Source of the DNA: Dermacentor variabilis
Lineage: Eukaryota > Arthropoda > Arachnida > Ixodida > Ixodidae
NCBI RefSeq assembly: GCF_050947875.1
Contig: NW_027460412.1
Coordinates: 558,001-622,000 of the forward strand
Reading direction: 5' to 3'
Length of the DNA stretch: 64,000 nucleotides
Numbering within the stretch: the first letter of the stretch is position 1; each line of letters opens with the position of its first letter. A program made the translations under genes and the position numbers. Below, in pieces: positions 24,141 to 35,111 of the stretch. The notes below the pieces were generated by a model. That model saw only the letters and a list, made by a program, of their open reading frames with translations, was not told the origin of the DNA and ran no database searches.

Positions 24141-25806
24141 GTGAAGAAGAAAGCAGGAATTGGCAAAAATCAGATGTATGCGTTAAGAGACAAAGCCGGC
24201 AATGTCATTACTAATATGGATGAGATAGTTCAAGTGGCTGAGGAGTTCTATAGAGATTTATACAGTACTAGTGGCACCCATGACAATAATGGAAGAGAGA
24301 ATAGTCTAGAGGAATTTGAAATCCTACAAGTAATGCCGGAAGAAGTACAGAAAGCCTTGGGAGCTATGCAAAGGGGGAAGGCAGCTGGGGTGGATCACGT
24401 AACAGCAGATTTGTTGAAGGATGGTGGGCAGATTGTTCTAGAAAAACTGGCCAACCTGTATACGCAATGCCCCATGACCTCGAGCGTACCGGAATCTTGG
24501 AAGAACGCTAACATAATCCTAATCCATAAGAAAGGGAACGCCAGAGATTTGAAAAATCATAGACCGATAAGCTTACTGTCCGTTGTCTACAAAGTATTTA
24601 CTAAGGTAATCGCAAATAGAATCAGGAACACCTTAGACTTCTGTCAAGCAAAGGTCCAGGCAGGATTCCGTAAAGGCTACTCAACAATAGACCATATTCA
24701 CACTATCAATCAGGAAATAGAGAAATGTGCGGAATATAACCAACCATTATATATAGCTTTCATTGATTACGAGAAAGCGTTTGATTCAGTCGAAACCTCA
24801 GCAGTCATGGAGGCATTACGGAATCAGGGTGTAGACGAGCCGTATGTAAAAACACTGAAAGATATCTAAAGCGGCTTCACGGCCGCCGTGGTCCTCCATA
24901 AAGAGAGCAACAAAATCCCAATAAAGAAAGGATTCAGGCAGGGAGATACGATCGCTCCAATGCTATTCACAGCGTGTTTACAGGTGGTATTCAAAGACCT
25001 GGATTGGGAATAATCGGGGATATGAGTCAAGGGAGAATACTTTAGTACCTTGCGATTAGCTGATGATATTGCCTTGCTTACTAACTCAGGGGACCAATTG
25101 CAATGCATGCTCACTGATCTGGAGAGGCAAAGCAGAAGGGTGAGTCTAAAAATTAATCTGCAGGAAACTAATGTTTAACAGTCTCGGTACAGAACAGCAG
25201 TTTACGATAGGTTGCGAAGTACTGGAAGTGGTAAGGGAATGCATCTACTTAGGGCAGATAGTGATCGCGGATCCGGATCATGAGACTGAAATAATCAGAA
25301 GGATAAAAATGGGCTGGGGTGCGTTTGGCAGGCATTCTCAGATCATCAACAGCAGGTTGCCATTATCCTTCAACAGAAAAGTACATAATAGCTGTGTTTT
25401 ACCAGTACTCACCTACGGGGCAGAAACCTGGAGGCTTACGAAAAGGGTTCTACTCAAATTGAGGACGACGCAACGAGCTATGGAAAGAAGAATGATAGGT
25501 GTAACGTTAAGGGATAAGAAAAGAGCAGATTGGGTGAGGGAACAAACGCGAGTTAATGACATCTTAGTTGAAATCAAGAAAAAGAAATGGGCATGGGCAG
25601 GACATGTAATGAGGAGGGAAGATAACCGATGGTCATCAAGGGTTACGGACTGGATTGCAAGGGAAGGGAAGCGTAGCAGGGGGCGGCAGAAAGTTAGGTG
25701 GGCGGATGAGATTAATAAGTTTGCAGGGACGGCATGGTCACAATTAGTACATGACCGGGGTAGTTGGAGAAATATGGGAGAGGCCTTTTCCCTGCAGTAT
25801 GCGTAA
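24141..25806 (+). pseudogene. RTE LINE reverse transcriptase and C-terminal domain remnant
   Basis: RT begins in a 242-codon frame with GKAAGVDHVTADLLKDGG, then HKKGNARDLKNHRPISLL, GFRKGYSTIDH and AFIDYEKAFDSV, which carries the first catalytic Asp (near 24770). A TAA at 24867 interrupts, but the same frame continues with KIPIKKGFRQGDTIAP. The catalytic box then reads LADD where FADD or YADD is usual. After a frameshift a 211-codon frame (25171-25806) carries the RTE C-terminal domain, with CVLPVLTYGAETWRLTKR and WAGHVMRREDNRW. The protein would bind and copy its own RNA at the nick. This copy cannot do so. Confidence 0.85.
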
Positions 25807-25830
25807 CCAGGCTGATGATGATGATGAAGA

Positions 25831-27274
25831 TGTCAAAGGCCATGTAACATATGTGCTGAAAGGAGCAATGACAACTTACGACATTGACAAATGCCATTCA
25901 GATGAGCGTTGCTGTGCCAGCCGAAATTGCTGCTTTGACAATGGCTAAACTTGAGACAGAATAGCATGAGGCAAACTGAAAAGAGAACAAAGGTGCATTT
26001 TTCAACTACATCGCCTCATTGCTCCAATGCCCATGCATTTGATAATTCATTCATAAAATGCGACGGCCTACGCAAAGCCACGTTTGGATGAACCAATGTC
26101 TGCTTTCAAACAACACAAAATTCCACTTTTTCACGCACTAACCAAGAACTGGCACGTTTGAGGATTTACGAGTATCAAGAAATATCGAATCTGTCATTCA
26201 TATGTGTACAATTTGTCTCATTATCTTCGTATTATCAAGTGTATGCTTGTTAGCTAAACGTACTTTCAAGTGGTAGCTGGTGGTAGAAATCTTCGAGCAT
26301 TTGTCTATAAAAACGTTCGCGTAGATTTCGCTGTATGCTCATGCGCTTTCAGTGCAACGCACTGCGTGACACCTGCCTGTCAGGCCGAGTAGGAGAGCGC
26401 CAAGGGACGAAACACCAAATTGTTAATTTGGCACTGTAGATACGTATGTCTCTATTATAGTGTGCCTGTATATACACTTCGGCGACGGCAATGATACCAG
26501 CACTTGCAACAGTCGGCCAATTTAAAGAGCGTGCCCCAGCGTTCGCTCTCCATGTGTACAGTCTAACACGGCGAGTCTCTTTTTTCATGCGAAAGCAGCC
26601 TTCTAGATCTAAGAACATTGATATCGCGAGCGCAACGGAACAAAGGGGCGGCAGTGCGCATGAGGTTAAAATCGTAGTCCGCAAAATATGGGCTATAAAT
26701 AACGGCTCAAACACGTTACAGATAGGTGTCAATTTAAGGCGTGCAGTGCATTTAAAGCGTACTTTCAGCGAGGACTTCAGGCGGCGTGAAAAATGATGTC
26801 TAATCATGCATAAATAACACAAAAAAATTGTGTACGCCCCAGACGAGTGGAAGGTGGTCGCGAACAACTACCTTACCTGTCTATGTGAATGACAGGTGCA
26901 GCCTCTGAGCTTCTATACGATCTCTATTCGGTATTCTATTGGGTACAAGAAAGAGTTATTACGCGGAAGGATAAGGGATAGCTTGGGATAACCAAGGAAG
27001 CTTAGATGTACCATTGAAGCTCCCATGCTATGGTGGCTAGAAGGGAGAGGTGACGCCAACGGCGGATGGAAGCCGCTCCTCCATTTCAAGCCGGGCGTAG
27101 GTGGCGCTGTTGGCCGTAATGCGATGCATGGTACGCGCCGCTGGCTTTGAGCATACGCAAGGACGCAGGCCTGCCGTGCACGCAACGCGTCGGCCTTTCA
27201 GTGATGTTGCAATCAATGGTTTAGTTCATTAAACGCTAGTCGAACGTGACTACGGCTGACAGAATGCAATTTTA
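25831..27274. other. Unassigned sequence with two antiparallel ORFs
   Basis: Contains a 172-codon minus-strand frame (26867 to 26349) and an overlapping 101-codon plus-strand frame (26491-26796). Neither resembles a family I know, and overlapping frames of this kind often arise by chance. The stretch 27040-27200 is more GC-rich. No RNA gene or transposon terminus was recognised. Confidence 0.4.
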
Positions 27275-27472
27275 AGCCGTGGTGGTGCAGTGGTTAGGGC
27301 GCCCGATTGTTGTGCCCAAGGATGAGGGATGGCATCCCGGCCGCGGCGGCCGCTTTTCTATGGAGGCGAAAAACAAGGCGCCCGTTTGCTGTGCGATGTT
27401 AGTGCACGTCAAAGAACCACAGGTGGTCGAAATTTACAGAGTCCTTCATGCCTCCACTACGGCATCTCTCAT
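27275..27472 (+). mobile_element. tRNA-derived SINE, 5' part
   Basis: Begins gccgtggtggtgcagtggtt, a tRNA-like pol III A-box region. A decayed B-box region lies near ggcatcccggccgcgg. The body follows, with ggaggcgaaaaacaaggcgc, gtgcacgtcaaagaaccac and aggtggtcgaaatt. I recognise this as the abundant tRNA-derived SINE type of tick genomes (Ruka-like; the name is from memory). The sequence breaks at 27473 where LINE element A begins, and what looks like its 3' end resumes at 31608. Confidence 0.7.
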
Positions 27473-27823
27473 AGTGGGCATGGCAGCAGCAGACACGGCG
27501 ACATGCTGAGCAATCCTTTTTGCTTTGCGCTGCAGGTTTTTCTCGGAGCTCTGCTGGTGCCGCATGATTTTCATCAAACGACACGTGGCGACCATTTTCA
27601 AGAATTTGATGCTGTATCAGTGACACTGCTCTACGACGGTGTCATCTCAGGACCGGATCATCCCTGGCTATCGGCGACTATAACTTTGACGACATCGGCG
27701 ACGTCATGTCACGTGGCACTTCCAACGACTATAAAAGTACCGCCGGAGCCGTTCTTCGCCAGTGGGCACGGCAGCAGCAGACACGGCGGCATACTGAGCA
27801 ATCCTTTTTGCTTTGCGCTGCAG
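27473..27823 (+). repeat. Tandem 5'UTR monomers of LINE A (288-bp period)
   Basis: The string agtgggca(t/c)ggcagcagcag recurs at 27473 and 27761. Both copies run on to gcaatcctttttgctttgcg and ctgcag (ending 27535 and 27823). Monomer 1 is 288 bp; monomer 2 is only 63 bp and passes into the ORF1 leader after CAG. The 3' end of monomer 1 carries the TATA box. Confidence 0.85.
27730..27766 (+). promoter_or_regulatory. TATA box and predicted start site of LINE A
   Basis: TATAAAAG at 27730-27737 stands 31 bp before the A of CCAGTGGG at 27761, an arthropod initiator-like start. The spacing is that of a pol II core promoter. Element B has TATAAAG with the same 31-bp spacing in each of three monomers. 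The first base of the element at the SINE junction is this same AGTGGG, which agrees with 5' ends set by transcription start. Confidence 0.65.
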
Positions 27824-28660
27824 GTTAGTGATTTTAAATGTGAACATTGTTACCGAAGTGACGACCGTTTTTTAGTGCTGCTGCCCTGCCCACTGGGTGT
27901 TCAGAGCTTTCTGTCTTCTGTTTTTTCATTATCGAAAGATCTGTTATCTTGCGGCGATATTGAATCAAATCCTGGTCCGACAGAAAAAGAGATGCTAGTG
28001 GAAATACTATCTGGCCAGACCAAGATGAATTCAACTATGAAATGCCTGCAGGTATCCCAGAACGAGGTACAGGGCAAACTTTCCTCTTTAACTAAGCGGA
28101 TTGACGGTATTGAGAGGCAGTTATCCAGCCTAAAAGTCTTAGCCACGAAGGTACAAGATATGGAAGCCGCAATATCAGAACGTCAGGGGCAGCTTACTTC
28201 AGTTAGTAACCATATGGACGACTTGGAAAACAGAGGCAGAAGAAATAACCTGATCATTTATGGTATAGAGGAAGATAGCAAGGGAGTCTGGTCAGGAACT
28301 GGAAATGAAATTAACCCATGATGTTTTTCAGAAAAAATTTGGTTTAACGGTGAGTGGCGTCGAACGATGCCATAGACTGGGGAAAAAGCAAGCAGGCCGA
28401 GTGCGACCAGTTATTCTGAAACTTCTCGACTATCGTGCAAAATGTCAATATTACGATCATGTCATAAGCTTAAAGGCTGCGGAATATCGATAGCCGAGGG
28501 CTATTCAAAGAGAGTTCGGGAGACACGTAAACAACTGCGGAAAAGTTGCAAGAAAGTGAAAGCAGACGGAGCCAAGGAAAAACTAATTTTCGACAAACTA
28601 AGCATTGATAACGTCTTATTTGGTTGGGACGAATCAAAGGGTTCTCGCTACAGGCTTTAA
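27824..28660 (+). pseudogene. LINE A ORF1 (2A-like motif plus coiled-coil nucleic-acid-binding protein)
   Basis: In the frame ending at 28321 a 2A-like motif GDIESNPGP (27953-27979) is preceded by LLSC, the consensus arrangement that makes ribosomes skip the last Gly-Pro bond. A heptad-rich region follows (QGKLSSLTKRIDGIERQL, then LATKVQDMEAAISERQ), a likely coiled coil for trimerisation, and then RRNNLIIYGIEED at the start of the RNA-binding core. Frameshifts near 28300 and 28480 move the rest (HRLGKKQAGRVRPVI, later GISIAEGYSKRVRETR) into other frames. No ATG lies in frame between the predicted transcript start and the 2A motif, although element B has one. Confidence 0.75.
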
Positions 28661-28677
28661 AAAATTCAAACTGACTT

Positions 28678-31444
28678 TTGACTAAGACATCTCGAACCCT
28701 GAAAGTATTAAATGTCAATTGTAGGAGTATACTCCACAAGACCACTCAGTTGGAGGCTCTTCTGGTCATGCACAACCCAGATATAGTGGTCTTGACTGAG
28801 ACTTGGCTTAATGACACCATCTTTGACAGTGAGTTCGTTCCCACTGGCTACAGTTCGTATCGAAAAGACCGTGATGGTAGAGGTGGGGGTATTAGCATAC
28901 TTTTTAAATCATCCTTGCGAATTTTTTTAATGCCTGAAATACCCAATGTAGAGTGTATTTTCTGTACAGCTTACCATGCAAACGTTAAATATGTTATTGC
29001 AGCAATATACTGACCCCCTAATTCTACCATTGCCGTATTTGACGAGCTTAGGCAATTTTTGTATGCGAATGTAAAACACGGTAATCGTATTATATTATCA
29101 GGAGATTTTAGTTTGCCTAATGTCGACTGGCAAACATTCTCACTTAAAAAACATGACCCTCTAGGGGAAGCTATGCTGGACATTGCTTTTGCTTTTGACT
29201 TATTGCAAATTGTGGAACAAAACACACGAATTCAAGGCAGTTCTCAGTCAATGCTTGACCTTTTTTTTTGTCAGCGGATCCATTAGTGCCAAGACTAATT
29301 GCGAGATAGTACCTGGCATATCGGATCACGAGGCTGTACTACTCATCGTTAAAGACACCGTGTTAGATAAGAAATCTGCATGTTCATCTTACCGAAATTT
29401 CTCTCGAGCCGATGATGTATCAATTATTGATATACTTTCGCTAAATTTCGACGACTTTTCAAGTAGCATGGAAGACGTAGTGTCGTTGTGGTGCAGGTTT
29501 AAAAAAATAGTTAAAGAGTGCATTGATCGCTTTGTCCCGTTGTCGACTAAAAAGAAAAATCGCAATAATCCCTGGATCTCCCGCGAGACATTAAGGCTCC
29601 AAAGGAAACTGAAACGTGTAAAGAAACAATTTAAAATCGAAAACGTGCAGTCGGTAAAACAAAAGATCGACGACATTTCTTCTCAGCTCAAAAGTCAAGT
29701 GCATGCCGATAAACAGCGCTACTGTGGTGAATCGCTACCAAGTTTCATAACCACGGCTCCAGAGAAATTTTGGCGTTCTATTTCTCCGACCTCCAAGGAA
29801 TGTGATTTATTTCATGTTGATGGTAAGGCAGTTCACGAAAGCAGAGAAATAGCAAATGCGTTTAACAAACACTTTAAGTCCGTCTATACAAATGATAATG
29901 ATGTAATACCACCTTTCGAAATGTGAGTGCCGCCAATACCCGATGTTCAAATAAGCGAACCAAATATACTCAACATGCTTTTACAATTGAACACTAAAAA
30001 ATCTTCTGGCCCGGACAACGTTCCAAACACATTTTTAAAACGGTATGCAGAATGAACGTCAAAGTACTTGCACGTTCTGTTCACAAGGTCATTGTGTGAG
30101 GAACAAGTACCGAGTGACTGGAGGACAGCCAGAGTGAAGCCATTACATAAAACAGGAAAAGAGCACTGCATTCAAAACTACCGTCCAATTTCTTTAACAT
30201 CTACAGTATGTAAACTTTTGGAACACATAATCCATAATCATATCTCAGAATTCTTGGAAAACAATAATGTACTAACAAAGCATCAACACGGATTCAGAAA
30301 AGGCTACTCTACAATTGCCCAACTAGTCTTAACAGTGCACGACTTTGCGAAAGCAATTAACAATGGGAAACAAATAGATGCTATTTTCATGGACTTTTCA
30401 AAGGCTTTCGACAGGGTCTCTCACAAAAAACTACTTTACAAATTGAGCAAGATACTGAAAAACTCCAGACTAATTAATTGGCTCACAGCATACCTTGATA
30501 GCAGAGAACAATTTGTTGTTTTTAATAATCATGCTTCTGAACGACTTCCGGTAGGCCCTGGTGTTCCCCAGGGCTCGGTCCTTGGACCTCTCTTGTTCCT
30601 TTTATTCATTAATGATATGCTGCATGGTATTCCTGTTATGGCTAAGCTTTATGCAGATGACTGTGTATTGTACTCGGAAATAGACAATATTACTGACCAG
30701 GAGTTGCTGAATGATGCTTTTCGACAAATTGTCGACTGGTGCGCTGCCTGGCAAATGTCAATTAGTTTCGAGAAAACAGTTTTTATGTCCATCTCACATA
30801 AGAAGCATAAACTAACGTTTCCATACGGTATTAATAACATAATTATTTCCGAAGTAACACATTATAAGTATCTAGGACTCTGGATCACGAATGACCTCAC
30901 TTGGGCTAAGCACCTTGAATATGTAGTATCTAATGCTAACCGCAAGCTTTATTTTTTAAGGAGGGCTTTGAAACTTTCTACTCCCACTGCACGCCTACTC
31001 GCATATAAATCTGTAATTCTGCCGATGCTAGACTATGCATGTGTAATTTGGGACCCTTTTACTAAAACTGGCACTAATAAGATAGAAATGGTGCAAAGAA
31101 AAGCAGCTCGTTTCATTTATAACAACTTCGGACGCACTTCAGTGACAGATCTCTTAACAAAAGCAAACCTGCCACCATTAATGCAAAGAAATCGTGTATC
31201 AGGACTAAAATTTCTTTTTCAACTTATTAACGGTAATTATAAGACAGATCTCACGGGAATAATTACTTTTTCATCTGGTTATGCTACTAGACAGCGACAT
31301 AGCCGAACAATAACCCCGTTTAGTACACGTAATAATTGTTTTAAGTATTCCTTCTTTCCCCCGAACAGTCGTTGAATGGAATCATCTAACCAATGACCAA
31401 GTTTTAAAATCATCACTTTCGGCGTTTGTTTCAAGTATTGAGTA
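28678..31444 (+). pseudogene. LINE A ORF2 (endonuclease and reverse transcriptase)
   Basis: N-terminal endonuclease: VLNVNCRSI, LTETWL with the catalytic Glu (near 28795), SGDFSLPNVDW (29100) and ISDHEAV (29318). After a linker of basic helices the RT follows: SSGPDNVPNTFLK, YRPISLTSTVCKLLE, HGFRKGYSTIAQL, FMDFSKAFDRV (30390), GVPQGSVLGPLLF and YADDCVLY (30650). The CR1-group C-terminus has RKAARFIYNNF. A 435-codon stretch at 30068-31375 is open. Breaks are stops at 29011, 29924 and about 30052, a shift in the T-run near 29270, and a shift in the C-run near 31360, after which the true C-terminus ends at 31444. Confidence 0.88.
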
Positions 31445-31607
31445 ACAATTTGTTTTCTTGCTGTGCCACTGCTATGTTCAAGCTCTGTTAACCTGATTTG
31501 TATTGTTTTCGTTGCCTATGCTGTAGTATTCCTTACATATGCATTGTTCCCACCCTACTAAAATCCCCAATGGGGATTGCAGTATTGATAAATAAATAAA
31601 AATAAAA

Positions 31608-31650
31608 AGTCTGAGTCACTTTGGCACGTGAAACCCGACAAACAAGACCA
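31608..31650 (+). mobile_element. tRNA-derived SINE, 3' remnant beyond LINE A
   Basis: Just after the LINE tail comes agtctgagtcactttggcac then gtgaaacccgacaaac. From memory this resembles the 3' part of the tick SINE whose first part ends at 27472 (ctctcatag in the intact form). It suggests LINE A inserted into the SINE. The match is short and partly recalled. Confidence 0.5.
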
Positions 31651-33535
31651 TTAAAATCGAGTGGTTGACTCTGCAATACATCTGCTGCGTAACACATCGG
31701 CGTATCTAAAGCGTTATTCGCGAATCCTTTCAGTTTCACGAATTGAAGGGTCCGAATGAGTCCCGTGTGGTCAAGATAGCGCATGACGACAGTAGGAGAC
31801 ACAGACCAAAAGAATTAGGATGGAAATATGTTTCGGGTCAGTGCGATTGCATTTTTTTAAATAACGTTGTTTGTTGCCTCAGGGCATAAAGGAATATGTA
31901 AAAGAGAAATTAAAAGGGATATTAATTGAGAGAAAAAATGTTGGCTGTTCTTTGGCCGGTGTCTTCCACTCCTTAAGTTTCAGTAATATGAAGCGTCAGC
32001 TTATTTCTAAAAAAATGTGAATGGGGTTCAGAACAGGTAATACAAAGCATAGCAAAAATTTATTGCACATCGTAGTAATAGCAAAGCACTGCACATCATA
32101 CATTCAGGGTAATTCAAAATACAAGATATCACATTTACACATGCTTCTGTGTATATTTGAAAGAAAAGCATTAAACATTGAACACCCACTAAGAAATGGG
32201 GAGGCAGGGATAATACTTTCCTCTAAATAAAAAAATTAAGACGTTCGACCTTGAAGCAATATGCAACTTAGCGCACCCTCCTAAGTTTAGAGCACCCTCC
32301 CTGCTGCCTCGACGACACATAGCCGGACGTGCAGCCAGGGGCGAAGCAGTGACGCTGCCTCGCGTTTTTTTTTTTTTGCATTGGAATTCATCTGTTCGGC
32401 GAAGTCCGGCACTCACATTAACATGTCAGCAGCGAAACACATATTGCCTTAAACGAGAGAACACTTTGGCAGCCGCAAAGGAACAGGAACGCTGTCGCGC
32501 CGGCCAGACACCGCGGGAAGCTGCACACGCGCGCAACCGCGTGACTGCATCGCCAAGCTGACCACAGCGCCACCGCGGCCTTTGCGGCAGCGCATGAACG
32601 AGAGGATCGCGCTTTCTCGGTGGATATGCCGGCGCTGGCGTCACCTCCCCCTTCTACCCACCATACCCATGCTACGCTCACACCCTACAGTGTACTAGAA
32701 TACCCACTACCCCTATTCTAGCAAACTGTTTCAGATCCTATTGACAGGAAGCCGCCATGACACATTTTGATGGCGCTTAGAGCCCTAGAATGTTAGAGTT
32801 ACTTTAAAGAATGTTGAAGCAGTGTTTCGTTTAAAACATTTTACGTATTGCTTATTTTAATTGCCAGTTTTAGTTTTCGTCCCTTGTCTAAAGAATTGCC
32901 AACAAAAAGTAAATTTACAAACGGTTTATTATCACGAACGGCAGCGAAAACCGAAACCTAAACCAGGGTGACGCACTCGTTGCGGGTACAGTTTTATTAA
33001 CCTCGATCAACGCCTCGATGATAGTGCGCCGAAGCCAGAACATATGTGTACAAGGGCGATGGGTGCTACATTCATAAGAACAATATCTCGAAATTAGGCA
33101 ATGCTGCATAACATAAGCTTGCAGCGGTAGTTTTCACACATTTTTTACACATGGTACACTTCGGTTTTTTTTCGGATTTACTCTCTGACACATTTTAAAC
33201 TCGCCACTACTTAATTAGGCATTTAGTTCATCGAGTACACCGACAAAACATGCGTGTAAATGCTTTCGAGCACCTGTCTCAGCAATCCCCGCCGCCCTCC
33301 GCTCCCCTCCCCTTTCTTTTTCTATACCACCGCTAATTAATGCACGTGTGTTAACCTCCGCATACAAATCCCTCGTGGTGTGTCCCTTATTCACTCCGAA
33401 TTAAAAGTCGATGCTATAAACTTACGTACGTACAGTTCTATACGTCGCGGCTGGTCGCGTCGCAATTCCGTGTTTCTCTAGTTTTAACGCCCGTTCCATA
33501 CGTATGTAGAATCCAACAATCAGTTTGCTTTGGCG
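31651..33535. other. Unassigned sequence
   Basis: No domain-bearing ORF. Features seen are a T-run at about 32367, a GC-rich stretch at 32470-32660 with antiparallel short ORFs, and AT-rich sequence up to 33500. The GC-rich patch could be a regulatory island or an old repeat; nothing decides it. Confidence 0.4.
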
Positions 33536-33539
33536 CAGT

Positions 33540-33835
33540 TAGATGATCATCGTCGTGCTCTTTGCACATCACAAACGCACCATACACACACACACACAAC
33601 TAGATTGCACAAAACGTGCTGTTCCACTTTGCATCACTTCGTTCGTGGTCGTGCTGTTTCCGTGAACAAACGCGTCACACATGCAACTCGATTGCTGTTT
33701 GCGCACACCAAACGCCAAAGCGCGATGTTCCACCTTCGTTCGTGGTCGTGCTATCTGCGCATACACATCCGTAACACACGCAACTAAATTGCTCTTTGCG
33801 CACACCAAGCGCGTCAATGAACCGCCCACCCTGTT
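33540..33835. repeat. Imperfect ~95-bp tandem repeat, about three copies
   Basis: The string cgt(t)cgtggtcgtgct followed by gcaact(c/a)(g/a)attgct and ttgcgcacacca recurs at roughly 33640 and 33735, with a diverged earlier copy from 33547 containing a short (CA)n run at 33581-33598. Copies differ by substitutions and small indels. Function unknown. Confidence 0.6.
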
Positions 33836-33839
33836 GCTC

Positions 33840-34450
33840 CGGCGAGTTGGCACAAACCCTGCGCTATGGTATATTTCTATGGGCCCCGCGCGCGCACGCA
33901 TGGGTAGGGCGGTTCAGGAGCTAGGAGCGTTTTTTACACGACAACTCGGGACCTAGGCTCCCCTAGGGCGAAAAGTTACCTAGATATATAGTTCCCGTTG
34001 GTGCCGCGGGGGCGGCGCTGCAGTCGACCGGCTGCACAGGCGAGCGAATGTAAATGCGGCGAGCGTCTAATTGTCGTACGAAAATCCCTCACCTGACCTG
34101 ATCCTAGGTGCCTAGGGACAGCATTGTTTAGAGATTTTTGAGAAGGCGCGATGCTGGCGCCGAGCGACGCCGTGGCGTGTTCGTCCTCGGCTTGATCGTT
34201 CTCTGGACCGCGCGTTGTTCAACATTGCTCATGTGATTGTACGTGTGTTGCTTGTGTGTTGGTTGTAGGTTCTGTGTTACTTGGCGGAAAGACGTGAGTA
34301 GTGGTGGTGCAGCAGTGCGGCTTTGGCCTCGGTGAACTGTGGCAGTATAGAATCTGCGTTGTGTGACCCGTGCTTTCTAGAGAACCCGGCGGTGGTGACG
34401 ATTGAAATATCGAAGTGACCTAGCGCCTCGGCAGCGAAGTTCAGCGAACC
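33840..34450 (+). other. CpG-rich stretch upstream of a Cys-rich ORF
   Basis: Rich in CpG (gggccccgcgcgcgcacgca near 33880; gccgcgggggcggcgctgca near 34003), unlike the surrounding AT-rich repeats. It contains tatatttctatggg at 33869 and a donor-like acgtgagtag at 34291. This is compatible with a promoter and 5' leader, but no gene model could be confirmed. Confidence 0.3.
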
Positions 34451-34453
34451 ACA

Positions 34454-34717
34454 ATGTGGCGTCGCCGTGTCCGACTTTGCTTAACAGACATCGAGGGATG
34501 TGCTGCTCGCTGCAAGTCATGTAAATGCAACTGCGTCGACAGCCCACTGTTCAGCGCTGAATGTGTGTTTGGTGTGCTGTGCTTTAAACGAGTGGTGCAG
34601 CCGTGCAGCGGGGGTGGCTGCGGAGCAGAGTGGCTTAGGGGCTCCGTTTGCGCTTTCACAGACATGTCCTTCCGTCTTGGTCTCATTAGCGGCTGTCGCG
34701 GGACTGTGGTGTGCTAG
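34454..34717 (+). CDS. Hypothetical Cys-rich small protein (87 aa)
   Basis: An 87-codon ORF that starts in a good translation context (cacaATGt, A at -3). It encodes 13 cysteines in 87 residues, including CKSCKCNC near residue 20, with a basic N-terminus (MWRRRVRLCL). There is no convincing signal peptide, and I recognise no family. It follows a CpG-rich region that could serve as a promoter. A longer overlapping frame (34500-34850) and an antisense frame exist, so chance is a real alternative. Confidence 0.25.
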   Translation: MWRRRVRLCLTDIEGCAARCKSCKCNCVDSPLFSAECVFGVLCFKRVVQPCSGGGCGAEWLRGSVCAFTDMSFRLGLISGCRGTVVC

Positions 34718-35111
34718 CTCCTTGCCTAGTATAAAGTTTACGACGCTAACACACAGCATGTTCACGTTTTTCCGCGCTATATGTCATTTGCATGCCGGCC
34801 GAGTTGAAAACGAGACATATGTCTGTGTTCTTTGCATTTGTGCGTTGTAAATTACTTTCTATTGTGGAAGTTCTGGGAGCCTTATTACGCAAGGAGTGCG
34901 AACGTAAACATAAACACATGTGTGTCTCAAATTTTGAATTACCCATAGTACCCTTTACGACTGATAAGTGGGCTACACGGCCTGTGTGAATTAACACAAG
35001 ATAAGCTTAGTGAAAGTTAAAAAAGAATACTGGATGTTCATTTCCGTTTTTTTTTTTTGGACATAAGAAAGGGTGCTTAAAAGCGAGCCACATTTGCAAA
35101 ATGCTTGAATA
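34718..35111. other. Unassigned sequence
   Basis: Short frames only. The sequence becomes AT-rich, and aataaa at 35109 lies just before the RTE copy. Nothing else is recognised. Confidence 0.4.

Larger units (their letters stand above)
23165..25830 (+). mobile_element. RTE-clade LINE, 5'-truncated
   Basis: A non-LTR retrotransposon that begins inside the endonuclease domain and runs through RT to a C-terminal domain. It ends in a gatgatgatgatga tail at 25813-25829, a simple-repeat 3' end as is common for RTE-type elements. Reading frames are broken by nonsense changes (24869, 25011 and 25020 regions) and at least three frameshifts, so the copy is dead. A second, minus-strand copy of the same family lies at 35112-37085, with closely similar protein sequence where both are present. 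Confidence 0.85.
27473..31607 (+). mobile_element. CR1-group LINE, element A, nearly full length
   Basis: Order: two tandem 5' monomers, ORF1 with a 2A-like N-terminus and coiled coil, ORF2 with endonuclease and RT, a short 3'UTR, and an attgataaataaataaa tail at about 31590. The whole element sits inside a SINE. ORF1 has frameshifts near 28300 and 28480. ORF2 has stops at 29011, 29924 and about 30052 and frameshifts near 29270 and 31360, so the copy is inactive. It shares organisation and about half of its protein residues with element B at 60143. Clade placement within CR1/L2/Daphne is not resolved by eye. Confidence 0.88.

Noticed and set aside
26349..26867. 172-codon minus-strand ORF as a host gene
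   Set aside because: No recognisable domain, an overlapping antisense ORF, and no promoter or splice evidence.
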